From NCBI GenBank assembly GCA_022592445.1, contig JABYQR010000025.1, positions 173,200-237,199 on the forward strand: a stretch of DNA of 64,000 bases, in the 5' to 3' direction. The position numbers were made by a program, and so were the translations under genes. The notes below the pieces were generated by a model. It was not told the origin of the DNA, searched no databases, and worked only from the letters and a program-made list of their open reading frames with translations. This document shows positions 43,777 to 55,503 of this stretch, piece after piece (positions within the stretch are counted from its first letter, which is position 1; every line of letters starts with the position of its first letter). Source of the stretch: Cytidiella melzeri. Its lineage: Eukaryota > Basidiomycota > Agaricomycetes > Polyporales > Irpicaceae.

Positions 43777-44090
43777 CGCCAGATCGTTTCATGACAGAAC
43801 TGTCATCGTCTAGTCGGACCGGATACTCAGTGAAGGAAATTCCACTATATATCAGACAGATATTCCAACGGGATGCTCATGAGCGAACTCATGACATTTT
43901 CGAAGAAGGTCTGGGAAGTGCATGTATCTGATAGTCTGGGTGTGGGACACATACAAACTCGGCTTGCCGCACAGTGCTGCAAGGCCAATTGATCATTGCA
44001 CTAGCGGATGCTTGCATAATCCCAGACACGTCAGTTCTCCAAGCTAGAGAACTAAACATCAGGTATGCGTGCAGATAGCGTACGCACAGA
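43777..44090. other. Spacer between truncated CoA-transferase and ETF beta genes
   Basis: About 310 bp. It holds the promoter of the leftward CoA-transferase gene and the 3' end of the leftward ETF beta transcript. No further feature seen. Confidence 0.4.
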
Positions 44091-45236
44091 TCATGCTTTC
44101 ACGGCGGTAATGCCAGCCTCCTTGAGCTTGGCAATGAGCTCGTCCACATTCTCCACCTGGAAGAGTACGTCATGTTAAGAAGCCTTGCCGGCGGCGAGCG
44201 GAGCGTAAGCTGCGTACCTTTCCTCCGCCTACACGTTTTGGAGGCTCCGAGATCTTGACGGTCTCTATTCGGGGAGTGAGGTCAATGCCAAGGTCCGCTG
44301 GCGTGAACTTCTCTATTGGCTTCTTCTTGGCTTTCATAATGTTCGGTAGTGAAGCGTAGTGCGGTTCTGAGGGCAGAATGTGAGCGTTCAACACGTGAAA
44401 ACTTATTTTTATTTACCGTTCAAGCTGTAAGAATAGGGTGGAATCAATCATCATGAATCAAAGAGAGAATGAGATCACGTACCGAAGGTCTGTCGTCACG
44501 ACCAGAGGCAGTTTGCACTTGAGCTCCTGCAGACCACCGTCAATTTCCCTCGTAATGTTTGCCTCCCTTTTCTCTGCGTTCACGACGAGCTTGCTAGCGA
44601 ACGTTGCCTGAGGCCAATCCAGCAAACCAGCGAGCATTTGGCCCGTTTGACCCTGGTCGTCGTCAATAGCTTGCTTGCCAAGTATCACAAGGTCGATACC
44701 CCCACTCTCCTTCTGCTTCTCTATCACTGCGCGAAGCACTTTAGCAACTCCAAGAGGTTCCGGAGGAGGGGCGGAATCCGAAATTTCGACGTGAATGCCT
44801 GAGTCAGCACCCATGGCGAGCGCGGTACGGAGGGTTTCTGTTGACTTTGAAGGGCCTATAGTGACAACCTTGATGCTCTTTACTGCGTCCTTGAGCTTCT
44901 TGCGCAGCCGTACCGCCTCCTCTACCGCTGCAGACCGAACAACACATTAATTTGTGCTCTGGGGAGTGTTCCGCGTGCTGATACACACCAATCTCGTCAA
45001 ACGGGTTCTGGAAAGAAGCTTGAGGAAGTAGCACGAAAGCTGCTCTGTAGCGAAGCATACCATGGAATGCTTGACACTCAGGTCAACACCCTTCTGGTCA
45101 GGGTTTACGCGAATCTTGACGGCATAATCAATGGTCCTTGGAGCCGTGTCAATTCACCGCGCTTTGAGTGTCGTCGGAAGACGTACCTTTTAACAGGAAC
45201 CAGAATGTTGAGCAGTCGTGAAGCCGTCGGTCTCAT
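44091..45236 (-). CDS. ETFB: Electron transfer flavoprotein beta subunit
   Basis: Seven exons: 45236-45187, 45136-45061, 45007-44989, 44927-44483, 44424-44417, 44366-44218, 44156-44091; 813 nt, 270 aa, frame closed. The N-terminus [20 protein letters not shown], the NPFDEIAVEEA segment, the AMP-binding-type loop [23 protein letters not shown], and the ETF beta signature region [24 protein letters not shown] are all present. With ETF alpha it forms the mitochondrial matrix FAD/AMP heterodimer that takes electrons from acyl-CoA dehydrogenases and passes them to ETF-ubiquinone oxidoreductase. The length fits the family (about 255-270). Exon 5 is only 8 nt (CTTGAACG) and exon 3 is 19 nt. The gene appears intact although repeats surround it. 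Confidence 0.95.
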
Positions 45237-45931
45237 CGTTGGGTGTGGTCAAGCGAAAGGAACACTGCACCGACCCTGTTTGTTGACAGACGCTGGCCGG
45301 CTCTGACGATCCCGCTGCCTGCCGAATGACGCACTTGAAAGGGCCAGCGGTGTACGGCAGGTTCTGCTCACACTTACCACTGCATAACCACAAGGATTTA
45401 ACCCCTGGAAAAAGCCACTCAAATAGTGCACATACTCCCATACTTTTTGCCCCTTGCATATGTATGGCCAATTTGTCCTGTGCACAAGTAGCACATTTGT
45501 GCTACTGGAAAAATCAATTCCTGAGGCTATGTGTGTTTTATCTTTGTTTCCTCCACTTGTACAGCCTGTTTCTACATATTGCATTGCTCATGCACCCATA
45601 CATAGTTTCTCAATGCTGCATAGCTACCTTAGTCATTTGTACTGCCTTTGTTTTTCACTGCTCATGTACTCATACAGTCTATAATGTTCCAGCTATGTTT
45701 GTTTGATTATTGTCTCCACTATCCACACTGTTTCCTATGTTTTGCACTATTCATACATCCATATTAGCTACCTTGATCATTTGTACTGCCTCAAAATGAC
45801 AATCAACTGTTGCTGGCAAGGTAAGAACACTGTTCCTTAGACTAATTGGGCTAATCAGCTCCAAGCTATGGTGGTAGATGTTCTGCAAAGTAAGCCATAA
45901 CACAAAAAAACGTGCCAGACCATCTAAGAAA
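45237..45931. other. AT-rich repeat-like region upstream of ETFB
   Basis: The first part must be the ETFB promoter. From about 45420 the sequence turns T-rich with diverged direct repeats (GCTACCTTAGTCATTTGTACTGCCT near 45625 recurs near 45765). It is probably old repeat DNA or part of the LTR of the third copia relic. Nothing coding is supported. Confidence 0.4.
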
Positions 45932-45936
45932 TGTGC

Positions 45937-46427
45937 TGTTTGAAAGTTACAAGTGTAGGGGATTACTTGGAAGGTTAACTAACTCTGGGAGTAAGTGTCT
46001 TATTATTTCTCTGCTCTCTAGGAGCGGTATATATACATGTCTGTAACTGGATTACTAATGCTACAGTAATGTCATATGAGTAAGGATTGGTAATGCACAG
46101 TCCTGCTTGCTGATACTACTGAATAGAGAATGTAAGCGATGACTGAGCAGCCTACATAACTGAATGGTGCTGACTGAGCCTTTAGTAAGCTCAATACATT
46201 TGGTATATGAAATATGAGTCATGGAGAAGCCTCATGGGACTTCTGCTATTCAGTCATGGAAACTACTGGAACACATTGCCATAAGGTGCAAGTATCGCAT
46301 TGTGTGTGATCACAATGATTATGGAATCACATGCTATGTACTATCTGATCTTATCTATCTACATATCTAATCTACATTGTCCATAGATCTGATCTCTGAT
46401 GATCAGTGAAACAGTCTCGCTTTGACA
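45937..46427 (-). repeat. Solo LTR of copia-1 family
   Basis: 491 bp matching the copia-1 LTR in reverse orientation, from TGTTTGAAAG to CTCGCTTTGACA. It is flanked by a perfect 5-bp target duplication TGTGC (45932-45936, 46428-46432). It arose by LTR-LTR recombination after insertion. Confidence 0.92.
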
Positions 46428-46432
46428 TGTGC

Positions 46433-46979
46433 AGCACATAGTGTTGTGTTTTTAGGTTTTCCGCTCAAATTTGTTTGCATCCATTTGTTCCCGTCGCCCG
46501 CCTTTTGTCATTCCGCGCAGATTACCCGTTTCAGATCTCCCTTGTTGTCTTACCTGTTTTTCCAAAATAATATGAAATCCTTATACTTTTGTAGCTATTC
46601 TATTGACAATGTCTTCCTCTAACATCTGGTTTCCCTCCTGTGCACGCATCAAAACCCTGCAAGTACAACAGGTTATGAGCCCTGTGCTCTGGTTGCACAC
46701 CCTCTTGATTTTCATCTCGTGGCAACATTAGCTCGTCATTGTGCCCTTAGGCCAAACCATCTCCTATTTGGGTGACATTACGTCAGCAATACGCTCTTAG
46801 GCCACATTATTCCTTTTAAATCTTATTCATTATAGCTGAAGAAGTTGCCACCCCTGTCTCTACCTCGACATCATCTACATATTGGATCACCTCTCTTGCC
46901 GGACTGGAAAATTATCTCACGTGGCAAATCCAGCTTTGCAACATCCTCCGAGAATTGGATCTTTGTGGTTGTCATGGAT
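46433..46979 (+). mobile_element. 5' end of a third copia element, cut by LTR X
   Basis: An LTR-like 3' end (GTACAACA) is followed at 46671 by the primer site GGTTATGAGCCC, a leader of about 150 bp, and the start of a Gag frame (ITSLAGLENYLTWQIQLC, about 46883-46945), typical of copia Gag N-termini. The frame stops at the junction with LTR X (46980). The rest of the element is not present downstream. Confidence 0.7.
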
Positions 46980-47236
46980 GGCCTGACTAGCCCTCATGTT
47001 TTGCATTTTACCTCTAGTTTTTACCTTCAAAACCTGGTTGAAACCCGGCTGCAACCCAGTTGCAACCTTACACGTCTATTAAGCACCTGTATCACGTGGC
47101 TTAGATGCTCTACATGGTCACGTTACTTGCTGCTATGTCACACTGGCACGTGACTCAGCTTATGTAAGACCACATGGCTACAATCACATGAATCAGCCCA
47201 TAGCTAGGGTTTGACATCATAGATGCCACTCCCACG

Positions 47237-47881
47237 TGTAACAGTAAGGGTTACTACTCACCAGATAAGTTGATAAACTGGGGGAAGTTGATGGAGATAG
47301 AGAGCAAGAGGTGTGGTGAGCGAAGTACTGTGAGGTACTGAGTAGTCCTAGTTCAACAGAGTGGATAAGACTGAGGGGATATGCCCTCAGGAGTGCCTCT
47401 ATATATACATGAAGGGGAGGGCCCCAGGTACTACCCTAAGACCCCTAATACCTACATGAGTAAGCAACGTAATCTACCTTACTAAGCATGCCCTATGCCC
47501 TAGTGGTGCCACTTCAATAATCAACCAATAGCAATTGTCCCCATGACCTGACCCCATGACCCAGTCCCAAGGCTAGACTTTTCCAGAAGGTTCTAAGAAC
47601 TATGACATCATCTAATGGAATGTTCTATACTATGACATCATAGTTCCAGCATGTTCCACAAGGTTCCAGAGAGTTCTATCATGTGATACACAGATAAGGA
47701 AAGGAGCGCATCAGCGCATCAATTGATAGGCACTGAGAATAAGCGCCCGAATAAGCGCCTGATAAGCGCTGGATAAGCGCTGGATAAGCGCTGGATAAGC
47801 GCCTGATAAGCGCTTAAATATTCCCAATAATACCGTTGCCTGGTAAGGCAAGTCTTGTAGAAACATTGAAAATCTGTGACA
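47237..47881 (-). repeat. Gypsy 3' LTR with tandem GATAAGCGCY repeats
   Basis: 645 bp. It contains a tandem array at 47741-47815 built from about seven units of the type GGATAAGCGCT/CTGATAAGCGC. It matches 53290-53961 almost exactly. Confidence 0.9.
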
Positions 47882-50340
47882 CTGCCAGGATGTCCGGCAG
47901 AAGGTAGATCGTGATGCATCTGGATGATTTGGCATCTCAGATCTAATTTCTGTTCTTTGGGGATGTAGACTTTTCCACGGTATAGGAGTAATCCATTCTC
48001 AAAATTCCATTCCTCTAGTGATTTCTTGAACTCCCTAGTGCCAGAGTTAAGTAACTGCTGATAGTCCTTGGTAACTTCGTCGTTCATGAGTGCTTCCTTG
48101 ACCCGTCTTAGGATTTCATTGTCGTTGATAGGCGAGTCATGAGAGTTTTCAAGAGCAGAGATGGCAAAAAACTCGGGTTTAAGGAGAATTTTGTCCTCAT
48201 TATCGGAATTTACCCCCTCTTCATGATCTGGCCTCCTGGACAGAGGATCTGCGGTAAGCATGGTCTTTCTGGGTGTGTGCCGGAGCACGAAACTGAATAG
48301 CGTGAGGTATAACGCCCATCGCGCTTGTCTCCGAGTCAGCTTCTGGGCATTCCTGAAATATGTCAGGTTTTGGTGATCCAACCATATTTCTACAGTAATC
48401 GGATGTCCCTCCAGATGTTGATGATACTCTTCCAGGGCGGGGATTATAGCCAACAACTCTTTATCATATATCTCATAATTACGTTCATGGACGTTGAGTG
48501 ATTTAGAGTAGAAGGCTACTGGATGCCACAGCTTGTCAGCTGGATCCAGTTGTGATAGTACCGCTCCTGTAGCGAAGTCGCTAGCGTCTGTTTCCAGATG
48601 GAAAGGGTTTTCATCATCTGGTATCCTCAGAATGGGTGCTGATGTAAAAGCCTGTTTCAGAATTTGGAAGGCCTTGTCCTGAGCATCTTTACAGATCCAG
48701 GATTGGTCCTTCTTTGTCAGAATAGTGAGTGGTTTTGCATGTTTAGCGAAGTCCTTGATGAAACGCCGAGAGAAGTTGGCAAAGCCTAAGAAGGCTTAGA
48801 CTTGCTTAACCTTTTCAGGGCGCGGCCACTCAGTAACTCCGGTGAGTTTGGCTGGATCCATCTCGATGTGTCCGTGAGAAATGATCATGCCTAGGTACTC
48901 AATGCGATCTTTTTCAAAAAAGCATTTTTCCGGTTTGGCAAATAGATTGTTCTCGCGTAGATGCTTGGGCACTTCCTGTGTGATGTGATGGTTTTCCTTC
49001 TTGTCTTCAGTGAAGATGAGGATGTTGTTGAGATACACCATGACATGTCCTTCTAAGATCAGATCACTCAGAATTTCATTCATCATGGCTTGGAACGTTG
49101 CAGGTGCATCGCTGAAACCGAAGTACATCACCTTGGCTTCAAAAAGGCCGCTGTGTGTGATGAACGCCGTCTTCCATTTGTCACCCTTTCAGATGCAAAC
49201 GTTATTGTATCCCCATCTAAGATCAATCCTTGAGAAGACCTTAGCCTTGCTTAACAAATTGATTAAATCGTTGATGCGAGGTATGGGGTACCGGTTTTTC
49301 AACGTGATGTTACTCAGTTTTCGGTAGTCTTGCACAAGGCGCAACGAGCCATCTTTCTTCTTGACAAAGAACACAGGTGCTGCAATCGGACTTTTCAATT
49401 TGCGGATGTAACCTTTTCAGAGTTCCTCTTCAATCCATTGATCTAGAGAATTCTTTTCCATTGGAGACAGCGGGTATAGTTTAGCCACTTTGGGAAGGGA
49501 GGCACCTTCCTCAAATTCGATCGCGTGATCGTACGGTCTACGTAACAGCATGCGTTCTGATTTTTTCTTTGAAAAGACGTCACCAAATTCCCATAGATAT
49601 TTTGGTACTAATGGCTTCCAATTGACGGATTCTTGTTTGTCAAAGCCGTCTTCAAAGCCCTCATCTTCCTTTCCAGAAAGTTCAGCAATTATTTCTGCTA
49701 TTTCTTGGTCTTCTGGATTGTCCAAGTCGATCCAGTGGATGTGAGGGTTGTCCGGGTCGACACTTCCTATTCCGTCCAGGTTGTCTGACACCAAACGTCC
49801 CTTAGGTAACTCAAGCTCATCGATCTCTTCTTGAGTTACAGTAATGTTTTTATGAGCTCTTGGGGCACAGAGTTCAGGACATCTGGTAAATCTCCACTCG
49901 CCATTTGCCAATCTATCTCCGGATTGTGGCGGCGTAAGAAGGTCATCCCGATAATCATTTGTTTACTACTGAGGTCAGTGACGAGCATGTGTTGTCTTGC
50001 TCTGTACAACCTATTTCTAGGTATGCACGTACTGAGTGAGTGATTTGACTATCTTTATTGGGAGTACCGTCGACGTTGATGACGTTAAACGGTGATGCCA
50101 GTTGATTTGTTACCAGTTGTTACTTTCAACCACTGACTTACTGATGAACGTGGTTGTCGGCTCCTGAATCTACCAGAGCTTCGACCTGCACTTTCTTTCC
50201 ATATACCAAATTGTAACCGGTAGAAAAAATGCATTCTTTGAACGCGCTACATTTTTGACAGTATCTACGGTACAAAGATCGAGGGTATCCGGGCCTAAGC
50301 GTTCATGTTCGCAGGGAGTTACATGACACTTCGGAAAAAA
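47882..50340 (-). pseudogene. Gypsy pol: reverse transcriptase, RNase H, truncated integrase
   Basis: Minus strand, right to left: a protease/linker region (from about 50300) with VSDNLDGIGSVDPDN and the pre-RT segment LPKVAKLYPLSPMEKN, then RT ([42 protein letters not shown]), an active-site strand VYLNNILIF at about 49015-49040 where YxDD is expected, RNase H (LETDASDFATGAVLSQ, HTPRKTMLTADPLSRR) and the integrase zinc-binding start (MHHDLPSAGHPGS). The frame then runs into the LTR. Stops lie at about 48797, 49189 and 49417. Confidence 0.88.
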
Positions 50341-51794
50341 TCCTTGCCCTTGGTCGGCTTTTTCCCTTTACCCTTGTCAGGGGACGGGTGAGGAGTCGAA
50401 GGTTCATCATCTTCAGTTGGAACCTCCTCTATGTGAGCCGCCAACTCTAGGCGCGCGGTATTAACGTTTTTTGTCTTAGACGACGAGGCTTTAGGGGTAT
50501 CTGCCTCGCTGTCCGTCCTGAGTCCTCTGCATCTGCTGCCCGAATCTTCTTTGGTGCCGAAGACTTTCCATCCTTCTTCCCTTCCTTCTTATTCTCGTCG
50601 AGCTTCTTCTTAAGGCCGTTGAGGTTACATTCGTCCGTGTTATGTCCTTTGGACTTGTGAATGTGACAGAACTTTCCGACTTTTCAGTTGAGTTCACCTC
50701 CTTGCCTTTGCCCTTGTTCCGCTTCTCATTCTTCTTCTTTTTCTTGTCCGCAGCGTCCACCTCCATAGGAGTGGACGTATCCTTTTCCTTCGCAAAGATC
50801 TGGCCTTGCGCTTTCTCCGGATAGACCTTCTTGTGGATGTCAGCAAGAGGTCAGGAATTGAGGCCATGTAGTAGGGATTGATTTTCATCTTTCCCAATCA
50901 TGACGAGCCTCATGTCCTTCTCGATGACTGCTTGAGCTTGTGAATAGCAAGTTGTCCTTGTATCCAGAAAGCCTGCCAAGCGTACGGAAGTGTTCCGCTA
51001 CTTGAGAAGTTCTTGTGCGCCAATCCGTATTGTTGAACAAGGCGTAAGCTCCTTTCGAGCGCCCTCCTTGTCGTCCCGTTGACCTATTGTACCTTGAGCT
51101 CATTTTCGAACTCTTCCCACGTTCCGATTGTCTGACCCTTGTGAGCTTCTTGATCCACGGCTCCATATATTGAGCCGCCGCGCCTGAGAGCCGGTTCATC
51201 GCGACGGCAATACGTTGCCTATCTGTAGCAACGTTCTCGTGGACAAGCCACAGAGAGATCTTGTTCAACCACTCGTTGAACTTGACCTTGCCATCAGTGC
51301 CGTTGAATTCCGGAGGTTCGCCAATCTTAGGCTGGCGCGAAGATCCTCCTTGTCCTTGAGACAAGGGAAGCTGATTAATCTGGTTGACCACATTTGTGAT
51401 CGTCGTTTTGACCATATCCAGGTCAGTGTCCATCCGCTGGACTTGCGTGTCAGCAGCGACTGTGAATATAGGTCTTGAGCGACCTTATCCACATATTCCT
51501 GGAGGTTATCCTCCAGGAGTGACAGCTGGTTGTTCCAGATAAGAACCATCTGATTCATCATGTTGTGAACAATGGTAGTTGTTGCTTCTCCCTCAATGTG
51601 CGAGTAAAGGCCCTTTGGGCCATGTTGAGGTTATGGAAGATATGCTGCTCAAAGTTCTCAACTGAAGGGTTGTAGACAATCGGCGTGATTTTGCCAAAAG
51701 GAACAGAGTGGGTGAGGTTGGCATTAGCAGCGGGGGCAGCGCTGGATCCGGCATTGGATTGAGTGGCCATTGCTTCTAATTTCTTAGTTAGCAA
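50341..51794 (-). pseudogene. Gypsy gag, frame-broken
   Basis: Minus strand frames from about 51794 to 50491 carry a Retrotrans_gag-type region: EPPEFNGTDGKVKFNEWLNK, then ATDRQRIAVAMNRLSGAAA and QYMEPWI. The downstream part is Lys/Arg-rich with a probable nucleocapsid region near 50640 (frames differ, CHIHKSKGH-like). Several frameshifts separate the pieces. Confidence 0.75.
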
Positions 51795-52878
51795 AGGATA
51801 AGCGAAATACTATTTCTAGTATAAGAAGAAGAGAAACACCACTTTTCACACATTGAACTCTTGTCAGAGTTGCTTTCACACATTAAATCCTTTTCAGGAA
51901 GTTGTCACCAATTAAAATGAGGCTTGTCAGCCCATACATTTTATTCCATTTCCGCATATACAAAGGCGTTCATGTCGAACAGCCCTTCTAGTAGCTCTAA
52001 GATGTAACCCCATCTCCGATGTATATCCACAAAACTTATTCTACCTAAGCTCTTTAAGTCCTTTTTCAGCATTCTCCATTCCCTATTCGACATCTTGTCC
52101 GTGTGATTCTCCTTGAACCATTGTTCATCATGAAGACACGACCGATCAGCAGCTGTGCTTTTTCTCGACGAGTGTTGAGCTGGTGGCTAGAAGATTGCCC
52201 ACCACTCGCGAAAGATGCATCCAACTCTTGAGCACAGGCTCAAGCCGTTGGCAAGCTGCTGTGACCATTGGTTCGAATTCCTGTTGACGAAACATAAGCT
52301 TCGTTTTACGGAAGTGAAGGGTGGCGGGAAGAGGAGAGGGAGTAGGAATGTAAGCGCGTTGGTTGCGCTCTTCGATACGCTGGAGAAGGGTAAGCTTGTC
52401 AGCCTTTTCCTTCTCCTGCTTCTCGATCCTGTTGAGAAGGCTGAGCTGAGACATAAGGTTGGAGACCTTTCTCATACATCCTGGCCTCCTCATGCTCGAT
52501 GGTTGTACGAGCCTGCTCCTCGAGGTCGATCCTCTTAATGAGGGCTTGTTGTCGGGTACTTGAGCCGGCAAGGCTTGCCAGCGTCCTTGAACTTGTCAGA
52601 GTCTCCTTGGAGACGGTAAGACGTTCCTGAAGTCCGGTGACTTTGTTGCGGACGGGGATGGAGTAAGGGGTCTTGCGACCAGATCTGACGGCGACATAGC
52701 GGGAAAGCGGCATGGTGAACTGTGTGACAGTGTGTGATGAGCTTGACAGCTCAGTGGTGTGCAAACAAAATCTTCATAAAGGAGAGGTCCTGTGTGTGCG
52801 TGGTGTAGTGCCGGCGTCGGCCTGGACTCTCTCTCCAGGTCCAGTGGTGTAAGGATCTCCGTCATGGTTCCACCCATG
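51795..52878 (-). other. Gypsy leader with a coiled-coil-like ORF
   Basis: Between the 5' LTR side and gag. Two overlapping minus-strand frames (52764-52399 and 52571-52146) together look like one Glu/Arg/Leu-rich helical protein (e.g. LQERLTVSKETLTSS, IKRIDLEEQARTT, LLQRIEERNQRAY) with a frameshift near 52500. Such coiled-coil ORFs precede gag in some fungal gypsy elements. 52880-53289 holds no recognised feature. Confidence 0.4.
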
Positions 52879-53289
52879 CGGCAAATGGTTGGCGGATCAG
52901 TATTACACTGACCCTAAGTCCGGCCAGAACAAGTTACCCGTCTACATGCCTAGGCACTCATGGGTTTCTAGTCCTGTTGTCTAGCTCTTATAACAAGCAT
53001 CTGACACCAGACTCCACTATCGCCTGTGGGGAGGCACACTTTCATCATGTTGGCATAATGCCAACCCCTGCTCTGATCAGCTCTAGGAGCGTCGGGCGAG
53101 AGGGTGATTCAAGTTGTGCACATCAAGGCAAGGCCTAGACATGACTACCACTTGAAGCCTATGGTCCGGCTACCTCTATTTCTAGAGGATTTGTAAGGGG
53201 CCCACGCACAGGCACAAGACCTAGAAGAAAGGGAAAGAAACCTCCAGCACGTCCAGAGACGTGAGGGAGTAGGGGCAGTCTTATCCAAA

Positions 53290-53961
53290 TGTAACAGTAA
53301 GGTTACTACTCACCAGATAAGTTGATAAACTGGGGGAGTTGATGGAGATAGAGAGTAGAGGTGTGGTGAGCGAAGTACTGTGAGGTACTGAGTAGTCCTA
53401 GTTCAACAGAGTGGATAAGACTGAGGGGATATGCCCTCAGGAGTGCCTCTATATATAATGAAGGGGAGGACCCCAGGTACTACCCTAAGACCCCTAATAC
53501 CTACATGAGTAAGCAAGTAATCTACCTTACTAAGCATGCCCTATGCCCTAGTGGTGCCACTTCAATAATCAACCAATAGCAATTGTCCCCATGACCTGAC
53601 CCCATGACCCAGTCCCAAGGCTAGACTTGTTCTAGCTTGTTCTAAGACAAGGCTAGACTTTTCCAGAAGGTTCTAAGAACTATGACATCATCTAATGGAA
53701 TGTTCTATACTATGACATCATAGTTCCAGCATGTTCCACAAGGTTCCAGAGAGTTCTATCATGTGATACACAGATAAGGAAAGGAGCGCATCAGCGCATC
53801 AATTGATAGGCACTGAGAATAAGCGCCCGAATAAGCGCCTGATAAGCGCTGGATAAGCGCTGGATAAGCGCTGGATAAGCGCCTGATAAGCGCTTAAATA
53901 TTCCCAATAATACCGTTGCCTGGTAAGGCAAGTCTTGGAGAAACATTGAAAATCTGTGACA
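53290..53961 (-). repeat. Gypsy 5' LTR
   Basis: 672 bp, near-identical to 47237-47881 but with about 30 extra bases around 53630-53655 (GACTTGTTCTAGCTTGTTC region duplicated). The GATAAGCGCY tandem array recurs at 53817-53893. Confidence 0.9.
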
Positions 53962-54430
53962 ACATGGACTCTTATTGTTCTTTCACTATTGTTCTCTTTC
54001 TGGAAGAGTGTTCTCACAGGTGTGTGAATGGAATACAATAACTGGTCTCCTTTTAGATAGATTCTCTCACGAGTAGAGGTCTTGGCAGAGTCCAGACAGT
54101 AGCTAATGTTCTCCTTCAGGTAGTTCTATTGTTCTTCATTCACACGGCTTCTTGCAAAGCCTGTCCTTAACATGGTCTGTGCGCAGGTCCCTGAAGTCTA
54201 TATAAGATGCCCCCTCATCTCAACCTCTTGGTCTTTACTGGGCTAGGTAAGCAACTCCCTCCTGTACTACATAGCGGGTAGTACCAATACTAACTTGGTC
54301 TTTACTGGGCTAGCAACTTGCATAAAGTCTGATAGCTGGTGAGAGCATTGTGCTTCATGCCTGCCACCGCCTTTCTGTTGTTGTCCACATCATCTCCCTC
54401 TTAGTTGCATCAAGCTTCATCTCTGTGACA

Positions 54431-54963
54431 TTTAAAGAAGGAACAGTACCATGCTGTATTGTCCAAATGTGCAACAACAGGTGCAAGTATGGAAGTACAA
54501 GAGTTTGTGGAGTAAAGCACAAAGAAGAAAGTTTGTTCAACATGTGTCTTGTACACAGTGGCATTGAACTACATTACATAATACATGTACAAATCAGGTA
54601 AATGTGGGAGCAGGTTTACACAAAGGTTTTTCCCACCTCGAGGTGGCAGAGCCTCTTGTGTTACTGTTTTCCTCCCTTCATTCTCTCAACTGTCACAAAT
54701 CACTAATTCAATACCAATCAGACCTATCTCCCACTAGCACGCATGGCAAACATTTGTTTCCCAGCACACAACCCGTAGTCAGTCATCAGATAGTTAGTTT
54801 AGTACATCTATGAGACTGGGGTAGTGTCTACCAAAGGCCTCGGGCCTCAAGAACAATAAACACAGAAGTAAAAATATTGAAATTGAAATAAATAAATACA
54901 TAAATAAAACACATTGCATAGGGGCCAGCTTAGGCAGAGGGGAAAAACAGCTGAGACATACTG
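54431..54963. other. Unassigned sequence between two LTR X copies
   Basis: About 530 bp without a recognised gene or repeat boundary. It might be internal sequence of an X-type element or old flank. Confidence 0.3.
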
Positions 54964-55503
54964 GTAGATGTCGCGGAGACAGAGCTTGATGCAGCAACTA
55001 GAGACATAATGTGAATAACAACTACAAGGTGGTGGCAGGCATGTAGCACAATTCTCTCACCAGCTATAGACCTTATTCAAGTGTCTAGCCCAGTAAAGAC
55101 CAAGAGGTCAAGATGAGAGGCTAGGAGCATACATGCAGCTGTTTATGTAGACTTCAGGGACCTGCGCACAGACCATGTTTAGGGCAGGCTTTGCAAGAAG
55201 CCATGTGAAGAGAGAACAAAAAACTACCTGAACAAGAACAATAGCTATTGTCTGGACTCTGCCCAGACTTCTATTTGTGAGGGAATCAATGTATAAGGAG
55301 ACCTGTCTTTGCATTCAGGTCCCACATTTGTGAGAACACTCTAATCATAAAGAGAACAATAGGAGTCCATGTGAATGGTATCTATGATGTCAAACCCTAG
55401 CTATGGGCTGAACCATGTAGTTGTAGCCATGTGGTCTCACATCAGCTGAGTCACATGCTAGTGTGACATAGCAGCAAGTAACCTGACTGTGTAGAGCGTT
55501 GAG

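Larger units (their letters stand above)
47237..53961 (-). mobile_element. Ty3/gypsy retrotransposon, internally deleted and mutated
   Basis: LTRs 47237-47881 and 53290-53961 (TGTCACAGATTTTC...TTACTGTTACA on the minus strand). Coding order on the minus strand is leader ORF, gag, protease region, reverse transc­riptase, RNase H, then the start of integrase, which is the Ty3/gypsy order. The integrase catalytic core and the sequence up to the 3' LTR are missing. Stops and a mutated reverse transcriptase active site show it is dead. It sits in a copy of LTR X; no clean target duplication is seen. Confidence 0.9.
46980..54430 (+). repeat. LTR X copy split by a gypsy element
   Basis: The left part (46980-47236, TGTCATGGATGGCC...) and right part (53962-54430, ...CATCTCTGTGACA) together reconstruct LTR X as seen at 32781-33535. 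Unlike the other copies, no 5-bp target duplication is visible (GTGGT left, TTTAA right), so one flank has been rearranged. Confidence 0.85.

Noticed and set aside
47741..47815. Tandem repeats as a possible CRISPR-like array
   Set aside because: Units are 10-11 bp with no spacers, sit in an LTR, and the genome is eukaryotic.
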